A stretch of 24,393 nt of DNA from Parasutterella muris (GCF_943193095.1 NZ_CALPCV010000034.1:1-24393); one strand, 5' to 3'; positions 7,855 through 15,837 are shown, counted from the first letter of the stretch. Notes: generated by a model from the letters alone, not told the origin. Made by a program: numbers and translations.

Positions 7855-8159
7855 TTCAAGTTCCTTGAGAGTTTTTTTAATTATGTAGACCGTCGGATAG
7901 CTCCCACAGAGCTTCCGGAATGCATTTGAGATGCATTATTAAATTATAAGAATGAGCTCAGAAATACTCACGCTTTTTAAGAGCCTCAACGGGTTTGTTC
8001 GATTTGATTTGAATTGCTGAAAGCGTTCGTCTGACCGAACGAACAGGCGTTTTGGTTCCGAAAGAAAAGATGTACTGTTTAGCCCGATAATTTCTTTTCA
8101 GAGGTCTGGATAAAAACAAACCCGGGACATTGCCCGGGTCTTCGCATCTGGAAATGTTT
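7855..8159. promoter_or_regulatory. Intergenic region upstream of the flavoprotein gene
   Basis: About 305 bases with no credible gene. On the minus strand it holds a perfect -10 TATAAT (+ strand 7943–7948) with only a weak -35 (TGAGTA at 7965–7970, 16-base gap). A 7-bp inverted repeat, AATGCAT–5–ATGCATT (7919–7937), falls at the predicted transcript start. Further upstream is GTTCG–6–CGAAC (8025–8040) followed directly by another GAAC. The terminator of the upstream dedA gene lies at 8112–8139. The layout suggests that the flavoprotein gene is separately and conditionally transcribed. Confidence 0.55.
8112..8139 (-). terminator. Rho-independent terminator after the first dedA gene
   Basis: Stem ACCCGGG (8120–8126) with CCCGGGT (8133–8139) and a six-base loop. 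On the minus strand it runs into TTGTTTTT. It begins about 20 bases after the dedA stop. Confidence 0.8.
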
Positions 8160-8810
8160 TTATTTCTGCAGGATTTTTTTGCGAACAAACTGCACAATAA
8201 CTGCGAAAGTAAAAGGTACCAGCGCAGCGAGGATGCCGACAATCAAAATCAGGGAGAGATTGTTTTTGATGAACGGGATGTTGCCGAACAGATAGCCCGC
8301 GCCGACGATAGATGTGACCCAAAGAAACGCGCCGGTGCAGTTGTAGAGCTGGAATTTGCCCATTTCCATTTTGGCAGCGCCTGCGACTAAGGGGGCAAAA
8401 GAGCGAACGATCGGGATAAAACGCGCTAAAACAATAGTTTTCCCGCCGTGCTTTTCATAAAAGTCATGAGTTCTCTGAAGGGCGGACTGATCAATCCAGC
8501 TGATGGAGCCGTCATAAATCTTATTGCCAAGCCAAGAGCCGATGTAATAGTTCAGTGTGTTGCCGAGGATCGCGCCGAGGGTAATGAGAAGAATCAGCGT
8601 CGATACTTCAAGCGCGCCCGCCGCAGCTGCGGCGCCGGAGATGAATAACAGAGAGTCTCCCGGAAGAAAAGCCGCAATGACCAGCCCTGTCTCGCTGAAG
8701 AAAATCGAGAAAAGGACAAAGTAGACCCACCAGCCGTAGTTCTCGGCAATGTAAAAAATAAAGTGGTCGGCGTTGCGGAACAGCTCTAAAGCAAGAGAGA
8801 AAAAATCCAT
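8160..8810 (-). CDS. DedA family inner-membrane protein (copy 1)
   Basis: Multi-pass inner-membrane protein of the DedA (VTT/SNARE-associated) family, known to affect membrane homeostasis and, in some members, undecaprenyl-phosphate or lipid flipping. It has 216 residues from the ATG at 8810. Upstream in-frame codons would add 18 residues, but the 8810 start matches the neighbouring paralogue (both begin MDF.S...LELFRN). Visible family motifs are ETG..IAAFLPGDSLLF with its acidic residues, GAAAAAG, GNTLNYYIG, and LARFIPIVRSFAPLVAGAAKM, the reentrant-loop arginine motif. The last residues are basic (RKKILQK), suggesting a cytoplasmic C-terminus. It is arranged in tandem with copy 2. The specific substrate is unknown. 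Confidence 0.9.
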   Translation of the reverse strand: MDFFSLALELFRNADHFIFYIAENYGWWVYFVLFSIFFSETGLVIAAFLPGDSLLFISGAAAAAGALEVSTLILLITLGAILGNTLNYYIGSWLGNKIYDGSISWIDQSALQRTHDFYEKHGGKTIVLARFIPIVRSFAPLVAGAAKMEMGKFQLYNCTGAFLWVTSIVGAGYLFGNIPFIKNNLSLILIVGILAALVPFTFAVIVQFVRKKILQK

Positions 8811-8922
8811 GTTATTCAAAAAGGCAGACTGACTCATGAAACAAGTGATTCTACAGTATCCCAAGGGGTTTCATTGCCGCATACGGGAAGAACCTAGGGA
8901 GGTTTCGGCCTTTCGCTGAAGT

Positions 8923-9570
8923 CTAGCGGTCCGGATGCTGTCTCCACTTTTTGACAATAAAGCCGATCACAAAGGGCGCGAGTCCCAGCACAATACCGCC
9001 GACAAGGATGAGCGACAGATTGTTTTTGATGAACGGGATGTTTCCGAAGAGGTAACCGGCCGTCACGATAATCCCGGCCCAGAGAACGGCGCCGAGTGTT
9101 CCACTCGCTTCAAAGCGCAGTCGATTCATCTTGGCCGCACCGGCGACGAGCGGCGCAAAGGACCGAACTATCGGCACAAATCGAGCAAGCAGGATGGTCA
9201 GATTACCGTGCTTGGCAAAGAACGCTTTTGTCTTCGCCATGGAGTCCTGATCGATCCACTTAATCGACCCGTCGTAAATTTTATTGCCGAGCCAGTAACC
9301 AAGTCCGTAAGCGACAGTGTTGCCCACGCAGGCGCCAAGCGCGATCGCGAAAAACGCCGCGACAGGGTTCAGGATTCCTGCGGCAGCCGCAGCGCCCGTT
9401 ACAAAGATCAGAGAGTCTCCCGGCAGAAGCGCGCAGATTGCGACACCGGTTTCAAGAAAGTAGACGGTGAATAGGAATAAATAAACATAGGCGCCGTACT
9501 GAGCAGCCATATGCGCGATAAATTGGTCGCTGTTTCGGAAAAGTTCCAGAAATACCGATAAAAAATCCAT
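8923..9570 (-). CDS. DedA family inner-membrane protein (copy 2)
   Basis: A second DedA-type membrane protein of 215 residues, upstream of copy 1 on the same strand and clearly its paralogue (more than half of the residues identical by eye, with no large gaps). It shares ETG...LLPGDSLIF, GAAAAAG, GNTVAYGLGYWLGNKIYDGS and LARFVPIVRSFAPLVAGAAKM, then GYLFGNIPFIKNN. I chose the ATG at 9570 by alignment with copy 1; a TTG at 9588 would add six residues. The 112-base gap to copy 1 has no strong terminator, so the pair may be co-transcribed. It is divergent from mutL. Confidence 0.9.
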   Translation of the reverse strand: MDFLSVFLELFRNSDQFIAHMAAQYGAYVYLFLFTVYFLETGVAICALLPGDSLIFVTGAAAAAGILNPVAAFFAIALGACVGNTVAYGLGYWLGNKIYDGSIKWIDQDSMAKTKAFFAKHGNLTILLARFVPIVRSFAPLVAGAAKMNRLRFEASGTLGAVLWAGIIVTAGYLFGNIPFIKNNLSLILVGGIVLGLAPFVIGFIVKKWRQHPDR

Positions 9571-9692
9571 CTCTTCATGCTCAAACAATCATCCGAAAAT
9601 AATTTTAGAAAGATGAAGGAGAATCGGCGCCGGAAAGGCCCAAAACAAGGAAATTAAAGACGAAAATGAATAAAGCGAAACAGATTAATTGG

Positions 9693-9720
9693 TTGCGTCA
9701 AAGCGCCGAAAATCTAAAAT
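9693..9720 (+). promoter_or_regulatory. Candidate mutL promoter
   Basis: TTGCGT (9693–9698) and TAAAAT (9715–9720) with a 16-base gap. The expected transcript start, 6–7 bases after the -10, falls on the mutL ATG itself at 9727. No Shine-Dalgarno sequence precedes that ATG. Confidence 0.45.
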
Positions 9721-9726
9721 AATCAT

Positions 9727-11601
9727 ATGAACAATACAGCCAAAAATATATACACCGGGCGCGGAATTCGTGAACTTTCCGATCAGCTCGTGAGCCAGAT
9801 CGCTGCTGGAGAGGTAGTGGACCGTCCTGCGTCCGTTGTGAAGGAACTTGTGGAAAACGCGATCGACGCGGGTTCGACTTCAATCGAAGTGCGGCTGGAC
9901 GGAGGCGGCATCAAACGCGTCTCCGTTGCGGACGACGGATGCGGTATCCCGCGCGAAGAACTGACGCTTGCGGTAAAGCGTCATGCGACGAGTAAAGTAC
10001 GCGATTTGGATGAGTTGGAATCTGTCGCTTCGTTAGGGTTTAGAGGCGAGGCGCTTGCGTCTATCGCCAGTGTCGCGGATCTTAAACTCACTTCAAGGGT
10101 CGAGGGCTCGGACGCCTTTTCGATAATGGACGGAGAAATTTCTCCCGCATCCGGAACACATGGAACCCGCATTGAAGTTAGTGATCTTTTCTATAAGACG
10201 CCGGCACGCAGAAAGTTCCTTAAAAGTGAATCCACGGAACTTGCACACTGTCTTACATGCATCGAGCGGATCGCGCTCGCTTATCCGAATATCGCTTTCA
10301 GTGTGATTGTGAACGGCAAGTCTGTGATCAATCTGCCTGCTTCCGGAACCGAGGAACGCCTTTCAAGGCTTATGCCCAAAGACTTTAGAGACGCGCATCG
10401 GGCGGTGGACGCTTCTGTGCCGATCGGTAATCTCTACGGCTGGGTCGGTCTTCCAACCGCCGCAAGGGCAAGAGCGGACAACCAGTATTTCTACATTAAC
10501 GGTCGTTTTGTACGCGATAAAGTGCTCTCCCATGCGGTACGTCAGGCTTATAACGATGTGCTGCACGGACAAAGCCAGCCGAGCTACTGCCTGTTTTTGG
10601 ATATGGATCCCAAACGAGTGGACGTCAATGTCCATCCGACAAAGAGTGAAGTTCGTTTGAGAGACTCACAGGCGATTCATCAGTTTGTATTCCATGCGGT
10701 GGAAGAAGCGCTTGCGCGAACCACTATTGTGGATCCTTCCAGCGGTGAGATTGTCGAACAAAAAGATCCGTCGGCAGTCAATCGTCTTGAGCATACTGCT
10801 CGCACGGACTTTCCTCCGCAGCCTGCCGCGCACAAGGGGACCGCGCGTTCTTTGGAAGCTTTCTTAGACTTTGCTTCTCCGGGGTCGCGTCCCCATTCTT
10901 CGAGCGCAAAACCATTTCCGACAACGATTGCGGCAATGCGCGTCGATAGGACGGAAACACAGGGACTTTCCGCGGTTTATCACTCCGATCAGAGCCTTCC
11001 TCAGGGTCCGCAGCCGTTGGGCAGGGCCGTCGGACAGGTATGCGGTACCTTTATTATTGCCGAGAACGCCCAGGGCATGGTGCTCGTCGATATGCACGCC
11101 GCCCACGAGCGCATCCTTTATGAGCGCCTGAAAAAGAGTTTTGACGAACGAAATATGCCGATTCAGGCGCAGCTGATTCCGCTCGTGTTTACGATCACGG
11201 CCGAGCAGATGGCGGTGTTTGAGGAGAGCCGCGAGGAGCTTGAGCGCTTGGGTCTTGAACTCAGCGCGGTGGGTCCGACTCAGCTGAGTCTGCGCGGCGC
11301 GCCGCAGTTCCTGGACACACAGATGGCGCAGTCCGGTCCGACCATTGTTCGAGACGTCCTCGACGACATTCGGCAATTCGGCAAAAGCGCGGTCATGACT
11401 GAAAAACGTAATGAAGTCCTTGCGCGTATGGCCTGTCATGCGGCAGTACGCGTCAACCGTATCCTGACCATTGAAGAAATGGATGCGATCCTGCGTCAGA
11501 TGGAGCAGACCGACCGAGCGGACGAATGCAATCACGGCCGGCCGACATGGATTCAGCTTTCGGCTAAAGAGCTCGACAGTTTCTTTATGCGGGGCAAATA
11601 A
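9727..11601 (+). CDS. mutL: DNA mismatch repair protein MutL (endonuclease type)
   Basis: GHKL ATPase that couples mismatch recognition by MutS to strand removal. The N-terminal ATPase domain (about 1–340) shows QIAAGEVVDRPASVVKELVENAIDAG with E43/N44, DDGCGI, ATSK, GFRGEAL and FYKTPARRKF. A poorly conserved Pro/Ser-containing linker covers about 345–430. The C-terminal dimerisation domain carries DMHAAHERILYE (455–466), matching the metal-binding endonuclease motif DQHAxxExxxxE with Met for Gln. ACHAAVR (569–575) and CNHGRP (601–606) are the other two endonuclease-domain motifs. This form nicks DNA itself and does not need MutH. It has 624 residues. The start is about ten residues longer than in E. 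coli, and no other start codon fits. Its stop overlaps the miaA start (TAATG). Confidence 0.96.
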   Translation: MNNTAKNIYTGRGIRELSDQLVSQIAAGEVVDRPASVVKELVENAIDAGSTSIEVRLDGGGIKRVSVADDGCGIPREELTLAVKRHATSKVRDLDELESVASLGFRGEALASIASVADLKLTSRVEGSDAFSIMDGEISPASGTHGTRIEVSDLFYKTPARRKFLKSESTELAHCLTCIERIALAYPNIAFSVIVNGKSVINLPASGTEERLSRLMPKDFRDAHRAVDASVPIGNLYGWVGLPTAARARADNQYFYINGRFVRDKVLSHAVRQAYNDVLHGQSQPSYCLFLDMDPKRVDVNVHPTKSEVRLRDSQAIHQFVFHAVEEALARTTIVDPSSGEIVEQKDPSAVNRLEHTARTDFPPQPAAHKGTARSLEAFLDFASPGSRPHSSSAKPFPTTIAAMRVDRTETQGLSAVYHSDQSLPQGPQPLGRAVGQVCGTFIIAENAQGMVLVDMHAAHERILYERLKKSFDERNMPIQAQLIPLVFTITAEQMAVFEESREELERLGLELSAVGPTQLSLRGAPQFLDTQMAQSGPTIVRDVLDDIRQFGKSAVMTEKRNEVLARMACHAAVRVNRILTIEEMDAILRQMEQTDRADECNHGRPTWIQLSAKELDSFFMRGK

Positions 11602-12527
11602 TGAACGAGAAACCCGACGCGATTTTGCTGGTTGGTCCGACCGCAAGCGGAAAGACCGCGTTTGCACTCGACTTGGCAAAAAAACTTCCGATCGAAATTA
11701 TTTCGGTGGATTCCGCGCTCGTCTACAAGGGAATGGATATCGGTACGGCCAAACCAACCGCAGAAGAGCTCGCGTCAGTCCCGCATCATTTAATTGACAT
11801 CATCACGCCGTTGGAAAGTTATTCAGCCGCTCAGTTTGCAGAGGACTGCACTCGATTGGTTCGAGAGATCCGCGGCAGAGGCAGACTGCCTATGATCGTA
11901 GGCGGTACGATGCTGTACGCCAAGGCGATTCGCGACGGCTTATCCGAAGTCCCGACCACCACGCTCGAAGTCCGTGACCGTGTCGCAAAAGAGCTTGAAG
12001 AAAAAGGGCTCGCATCGCTCTATGAGCGCCTGAAAACGGTTGATCCGAAGACGGCCGAGCGCCTGAAACCCGGGGATACTCAGAGAATATCGCGAGCGAT
12101 TGAAGTGTATGAGATGTCGAGGAGACCGATTTCTTCTTTCTATGCCGATCAAAAGCCGCCCGTCTTGAAGCTCCGTTCCTTTGCGCTGCTTCCTCCGGAT
12201 CGAGCCGAGCTGCATCGCAGGATCGCACTGCGTTTTGATCAAATGCTTGAGGTGGGATTTATCGATGAAGTGAAGCGTCTGAGAGAGATTCCCGGCCTTA
12301 CGACAAACTATGCAAGCATGAGGTGCGTCGGTTATCGTCAGGCGTGGGAATACCTCGACGGTAAGAAAACGTTTGATGAGTTCCGGGAAAGCGGCATTGC
12401 GGCGACTCGGCAGCTTGCGAAGCGGCAGATGACATGGATGCGTTCGATGAAGGATACCGAGCTTTTAGATCCGACGGATCCGAAGAGTTTTGAAGTATGG
12501 GAGTGCGCCGCACACGCCGCTTTATAA
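11601..12527 (+). CDS. miaA: tRNA dimethylallyltransferase MiaA
   Basis: Transfers a dimethylallyl group to the N6 of A37 in tRNAs that read codons starting with U, the first step to ms2i6A. The 308-residue protein is full length. It shows the P-loop GPTASGKT (12–19), ISVDSALVYKGMDIGTAKP, HHLIDI, the substrate-channel VGGTMLYAKAI, DTQRISRAIEVYE, and C-terminal NYASMRCVGYRQ with ATRQLAKRQMTWMR. The ATG shares one base with the mutL stop, so translation is probably coupled. The mutL–miaA order is conserved in many proteobacteria. A hairpin follows after 17 bases. Confidence 0.97.
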   Translation: MNEKPDAILLVGPTASGKTAFALDLAKKLPIEIISVDSALVYKGMDIGTAKPTAEELASVPHHLIDIITPLESYSAAQFAEDCTRLVREIRGRGRLPMIVGGTMLYAKAIRDGLSEVPTTTLEVRDRVAKELEEKGLASLYERLKTVDPKTAERLKPGDTQRISRAIEVYEMSRRPISSFYADQKPPVLKLRSFALLPPDRAELHRRIALRFDQMLEVGFIDEVKRLREIPGLTTNYASMRCVGYRQAWEYLDGKKTFDEFRESGIAATRQLAKRQMTWMRSMKDTELLDPTDPKSFEVWECAAHAAL

Positions 12528-12540
12528 GAAAGTTCTGAAA

Positions 12541-12568
12541 ATGAAAGAGGCTGCCGAGGCAGCCTCTT
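12541..12568. terminator. Hairpin between convergent miaA and the symporter gene
   Basis: AAGAGGCTGC (12545–12554), loop CGAG, GCAGCCTCTT (12559–12568): a perfect 10-bp stem. T tracts are imperfect in both directions (TCTTGG on plus; CTTTCATTTTC on minus), so it serves the minus-strand gene better but could stop both. Confidence 0.75.
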
Positions 12569-12582
12569 GGAGCACTACAGAC

Positions 12583-14097
12583 TTAGACGTTCAGAATATT
12601 TCCGCCTTCCAAATCCGTTCTTGAGCCGCTGCTCAGTTTCGCGCGTTCTTTGTCGCGAATTTCTTCGGCTCTGCCGCCTGTCCAATAATCGGCGCCGCGG
12701 ATTCTAAGCTTTTCCGGGTGGAAAACAGGGTCAAGACCGATGGCAAGCTGTTTCTCATAGTCTTTGAGGCACAGGAACGCCTTCTTATGCATCAGAATGA
12801 TGGCGATGATGTTGAGCCAGGCCATTAAACCGACACCGATGTCACCGACCGCCCACGCAAGATCAGCGGTTTTAACCGCGCCGAAAATACATGAGCTCAT
12901 GACGAAGACTTTCAGAATGACAAAGAGGAATGGGCTTTTCAGTTTTCTGTTGATGTAGCAGACATTGGTTTCTGCGATGTAGTAGTACGACAGTACGGTT
13001 GTGAACGCGAAGAAGAAAAGCGCGATCGCGATAAAGGCCTGACCGAATCCGGGCATTAAGCCTTCAACCGCGGCCTGAGTGTAGGCAGGCCCCGTCGCAA
13101 CGTCTTTAAGACCGATGAAGAGATTGGCGTTATCGGGGCCAACAACGTTGTAGCTGCCCGTGATCAGGATCATGAAAGCGGTTGCGGAGCAGACGAGCAG
13201 TGTATCAACGTACACTGAGAAGGCCTGCACAAGACCCTGTTTGACCGGGTGACTGACGGAAGCCGCGCTCGAAGCGTGCGGTCCGGTACCCTGACCGGCT
13301 TCGTTGGAGTAAATGCCGCGTTTAACACCCCAGGATACGGCCATACCGACAATCGCGCCGAAAGCCGCGTCAGCGCCGAAGGCGCAGCGGACGATCAGAG
13401 AGACGACGTCATCGAGCATGTCGATGTGCATGAACACAATCACAAGCGAGAAGATCACGTAGGCCTGAGCCATGAAGGGCACGACCAGAGTTGTGAACGC
13501 CGCGATGCGTTTTAAGCCGCCGAACACAATGAAGGAGAGAAGAGCCGCGATGGCGCCGGCGGAGATCGCAGGAGTGATGCCGAAGGCGTTTTCCATGCTG
13601 GTCGCGATGGCGTTAGCCTGTACGCCCGGCAGGAAAAGACCGCAGGAGAAAATCGTCACAATCGCAAAGAGCCAGGCGAACCATTTAATGCCGAGGCCTT
13701 TTTCGATGTAGAAGGCGGGACCGCCGCGGTATTCACCGTTAATCTTTTCTTTGTAGATCTGACCGAGCGTGGATTCTACGAATGCGGAGCTTGCACCGAG
13801 GAACGCAACCATCCACATCCAGAAAACGGCGCCGGGGCCGCCGAACGTGATCGCGGTGGCAACGCCCGCGATGTTGCCGGTACCGACTCTGCCGGCAAGT
13901 GTCATAGAGAGGGCCTGAAAGGAAGAGACGCCTGTGACGTTGTCCTTAGGCTGGAAAAGGAGCTGCCACATGTGCCTTAAGTGGCGCAGCTGCAGAAAGC
14001 CTCCGCGCAGGGAAAGAAAAAGGCCTGCGCCAAGGCACAGGTAAACGAGCGCCGGCGACCACACGACGTCGTTTACTGCCGATACGATGGATTCCAT
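12583..14097 (-). CDS. Alanine/glycine:sodium symporter (AGCS family)
   Basis: Inner-membrane secondary transporter that imports alanine or glycine with Na+. The 504-residue protein has about ten or eleven hydrophobic segments. AGCS hallmarks are GRVGTGNIAGVATAITFGGPGAVFWMW near residues 70–95, YRGGPAFYIEKGLG, and SWGVKRGIYSNEAGQGTGPHASS near the middle. The soluble C-terminal tail of about 75 residues (from KAFLCLKDYEKQ) is polar and includes GADYWTGGRAEE. GGAG lies about 8 bases before the ATG. The upstream 174 bases contain several inverted repeats and are likely to regulate it. Alanine versus glycine specificity cannot be read from the sequence. It sits next to peptidase genes, which fits amino-acid scavenging. 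Confidence 0.93.
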   Translation of the reverse strand: MESIVSAVNDVVWSPALVYLCLGAGLFLSLRGGFLQLRHLRHMWQLLFQPKDNVTGVSSFQALSMTLAGRVGTGNIAGVATAITFGGPGAVFWMWMVAFLGASSAFVESTLGQIYKEKINGEYRGGPAFYIEKGLGIKWFAWLFAIVTIFSCGLFLPGVQANAIATSMENAFGITPAISAGAIAALLSFIVFGGLKRIAAFTTLVVPFMAQAYVIFSLVIVFMHIDMLDDVVSLIVRCAFGADAAFGAIVGMAVSWGVKRGIYSNEAGQGTGPHASSAASVSHPVKQGLVQAFSVYVDTLLVCSATAFMILITGSYNVVGPDNANLFIGLKDVATGPAYTQAAVEGLMPGFGQAFIAIALFFFAFTTVLSYYYIAETNVCYINRKLKSPFLFVILKVFVMSSCIFGAVKTADLAWAVGDIGVGLMAWLNIIAIILMHKKAFLCLKDYEKQLAIGLDPVFHPEKLRIRGADYWTGGRAEEIRDKERAKLSSGSRTDLEGGNILNV

Positions 14098-14271
14098 TGA
14101 AAACTCCGATGATGTAATTGGTGTTGTTTAAAAATAAATTAACGCAAAAAATCTTGACTTTTTTCGCTTAAAGATATTTTTTTTATCGGTGTTATCGTAA
14201 ATACGGTGATTTTTACCGTTTTCGAGGCATTTCTGCTTAAAGTTCACTTTAAGTGCGATAAAAGAAACCGT
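14098..14271 (-). promoter_or_regulatory. Dyad-rich regulatory region upstream of the symporter gene
   Basis: AT-rich stretch between the symporter start and the peptidase terminator. It contains a perfect inverted repeat, CTTAAAGT–TC–ACTTTAAG (14236–14253), and a further copy of GCTTAAAG at 14166–14173. There is also a second dyad, ACGGT–7–ACCGT (14203–14219). I could not identify a clear -35/-10 pair on the minus strand. The repeated CTTAAAG units look like regulator half-sites. Confidence 0.45.
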
Positions 14272-14297
14272 AAAAAAAGCGCCTCCGAGGAGGCGCT
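14272..14297 (-). terminator. Rho-independent terminator after the M20 peptidase gene
   Basis: AGCGCCTC (14278–14285), loop CGAG, GAGGCGCT (14290–14297). On the minus strand it is followed by six or seven T. It starts about 40 bases beyond the peptidase stop. Confidence 0.9.
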
Positions 14298-14337
14298 GCA
14301 TTTTGAGGCCGACAAAACGCCGGCCAAGAGGAAATTT

Positions 14338-15609
14338 TTATTCGTGTTTGGCTTTTTCAAGGATCGGTTCGGTCACGCCCTGTACGCCGACAAGAGTCAT
14401 GGCGGTAAGGAAGGCGACCTGCGGTCCCTGGAAGGCGTCGGTGCTGTCCCAGCTTTCGCTTAACGCATGGTTGTTGGCTTCTGTGCCGCCTGCGCCGAGC
14501 GTTGTCGCGGGAAGTCCGTAGTAGAGCGGAACGTTCTGGTCGGTCGCGGCAAGAGTGTACTTGTCGAGCGAAATGTCCAGAGAAAGCAGTGCGCCGTAAG
14601 CGGCCTGAATGACGGACGCGTCGTCAGCGTTCATACCGGCAGGACGGTCGCCGATCTGCTCGATGATGAGACGGACTGCATTTTCACCTTCAAGATTCCA
14701 GCGTTTGTTTTCATCTTCGCAGGCCTGTTTGATGGTGGCGAGGATTTTCTCGACGAACGCTTCGAGAGAGGGCTGGTTGAAGCTGCGGATGTCGAGTTCG
14801 GCTTCGGCTCGGGCCGCGATCGCGTTGACGCTGGTGCCGCCCTTGATGACGCCGAAATTGAACGTGCACTTCGGATCCTGCGGAGCTTCGAGGTTGTCAA
14901 CCATCGTGATTGCGCGGGCGAGACCGTGAATGGCAGAACCCACGATGCCGAATTTATGCAGGCTGTGTCCGCCCATGCTTTCAAAGATGATGCGGAAGCG
15001 CTTGCAGCCGACCGCGCCGCGAAGAATGCGGTGGACATTGGCCGAATCGATTGCGATCATGCCGTCATAATCGTTCTTTTCCTTAAAGAGCGCTTTGCAG
15101 CCGCGAAGATCGCCGTTGCCTTCTTCGCCGAGCGTTCCGACAAAAACGATGTCGCCGACCGGCTTGATGTTGTTCTGAGTCACGCAGCGCATGACCTGAA
15201 GCATGCCGGCAAGACCGCCCGCATCATCAGAGATGCCGGGCGCGTAGTAGACGTTTCCTTCTTTACGGACGGTGCAGTCGGTGCCTTCTTTAAACACGGT
15301 GTCGATGTGCGCGCCGATGACAAGCACAGGGCCGTTTCCGGAACCTTTGACGCGGCCGATAACATTGCCGATCGTATCCTTATGCGCGTTTTCTACGCCG
15401 TACTGCTTGAACATTTCTACCAGGGCGTCAGCGCGGACTTCTTCGTGGAAGGGAGGCGCGGGGATTTCTGTCAGCTTGACCTGATCGTCGATACGCTGCT
15501 GATGCTGCTCTTCACACTGCTGAATCGCTTTGGCGATAACAGGATCGGCACGCAAGGCGGCGATGACGGCCTTTGTTTTATCGGTGCATACGGGCTTCGG
15601 GTCGGTCAT
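14338..15609 (-). CDS. M20-family metallopeptidase (PepT-like)
   Basis: Predicted cytoplasmic di-zinc peptidase. The 423-residue protein shows the full M20 signature. H101 and D103 lie in GAHIDTVF, D128 in APGISDDAGG bridges the metals, E162/E163 lie in LGEEGNGD (catalytic base and ligand), D188 in AIDSA and H381 in NNHALSE. A dimerisation (lid) domain between about residues 195 and 310 contains GGHSLHKFG and GGTSVNAIAARAEAELDIRS. The family covers tripeptidases (PepT), dipeptidases and some amidohydrolases, and I cannot fix the substrate. AAAGGAG 6 bases before the ATG at 15609 is a strong ribosome-binding site. It is divergent from the Xaa-Pro aminopeptidase gene and upstream of the symporter gene on the same strand, but its own terminator separates the two. 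Confidence 0.88.
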   Translation of the reverse strand: MTDPKPVCTDKTKAVIAALRADPVIAKAIQQCEEQHQQRIDDQVKLTEIPAPPFHEEVRADALVEMFKQYGVENAHKDTIGNVIGRVKGSGNGPVLVIGAHIDTVFKEGTDCTVRKEGNVYYAPGISDDAGGLAGMLQVMRCVTQNNIKPVGDIVFVGTLGEEGNGDLRGCKALFKEKNDYDGMIAIDSANVHRILRGAVGCKRFRIIFESMGGHSLHKFGIVGSAIHGLARAITMVDNLEAPQDPKCTFNFGVIKGGTSVNAIAARAEAELDIRSFNQPSLEAFVEKILATIKQACEDENKRWNLEGENAVRLIIEQIGDRPAGMNADDASVIQAAYGALLSLDISLDKYTLAATDQNVPLYYGLPATTLGAGGTEANNHALSESWDSTDAFQGPQVAFLTAMTLVGVQGVTEPILEKAKHE

Positions 15610-15837
15610 TAAATTCTCCTTTGCTGGTTATTTGTGCTAACAAGTAAGTAGCAACTATCCATTCTTTCAGACTTCTGCCGCTTTCGATATAGAGATAACC
15701 CAGGTTTGACAAAACCGCTGCCACGTGTCAGCCGCCAGCTAAAGATTTTCGGATTTCGGGGTTTGTCCGCTCTGGAAGCTGACACTGAGATGATTCGTTT
15801 TTTAGCGGTATTCTTAGATTTATTTTGCGGACAGATT
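15610..15837. promoter_or_regulatory. Divergent intergenic region between two peptidase genes
   Basis: About 228 bases, with no gene that I accept. A consensus TTGACA (15706–15711, +) overlaps TTGTCA on the minus strand (15707–15712). Neither strand has a good -10 at the right distance; the minus strand has TATATC at 15 bases. Next to it are a 14-base dyad GGTTT–GACA–AAACC (15703–15716) and a near-perfect 16-base palindrome, GCTGCCACGTGTCAGC (15717–15732). This may be a shared control region. Confidence 0.4.

Noticed and set aside
9666..9722. An 18-codon open frame just upstream of mutL (MNKAKQINWLRQSAENLK).
   Set aside because: It overlaps the better-supported mutL promoter, has no well-placed ribosome site and no leader-peptide codon bias.
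10864..11679. A 271-codon antisense open frame over the 3' part of mutL.
   Set aside because: Shadow of the MutL C-terminal domain, rich in Arg and His.
14467..15612. A 381-codon plus-strand open frame opposite the M20 peptidase gene.
   Set aside because: The minus strand carries all M20 metal-ligand motifs and a strong ribosome site. The plus frame has a random-looking composition.
15706..15837. A 44-residue N-terminal extension of the Xaa-Pro aminopeptidase from a TTG codon.
   Set aside because: The extension looks non-conserved, overlaps the TTGACA and palindromic elements, and the ATG at 15838 gives the normal family start.
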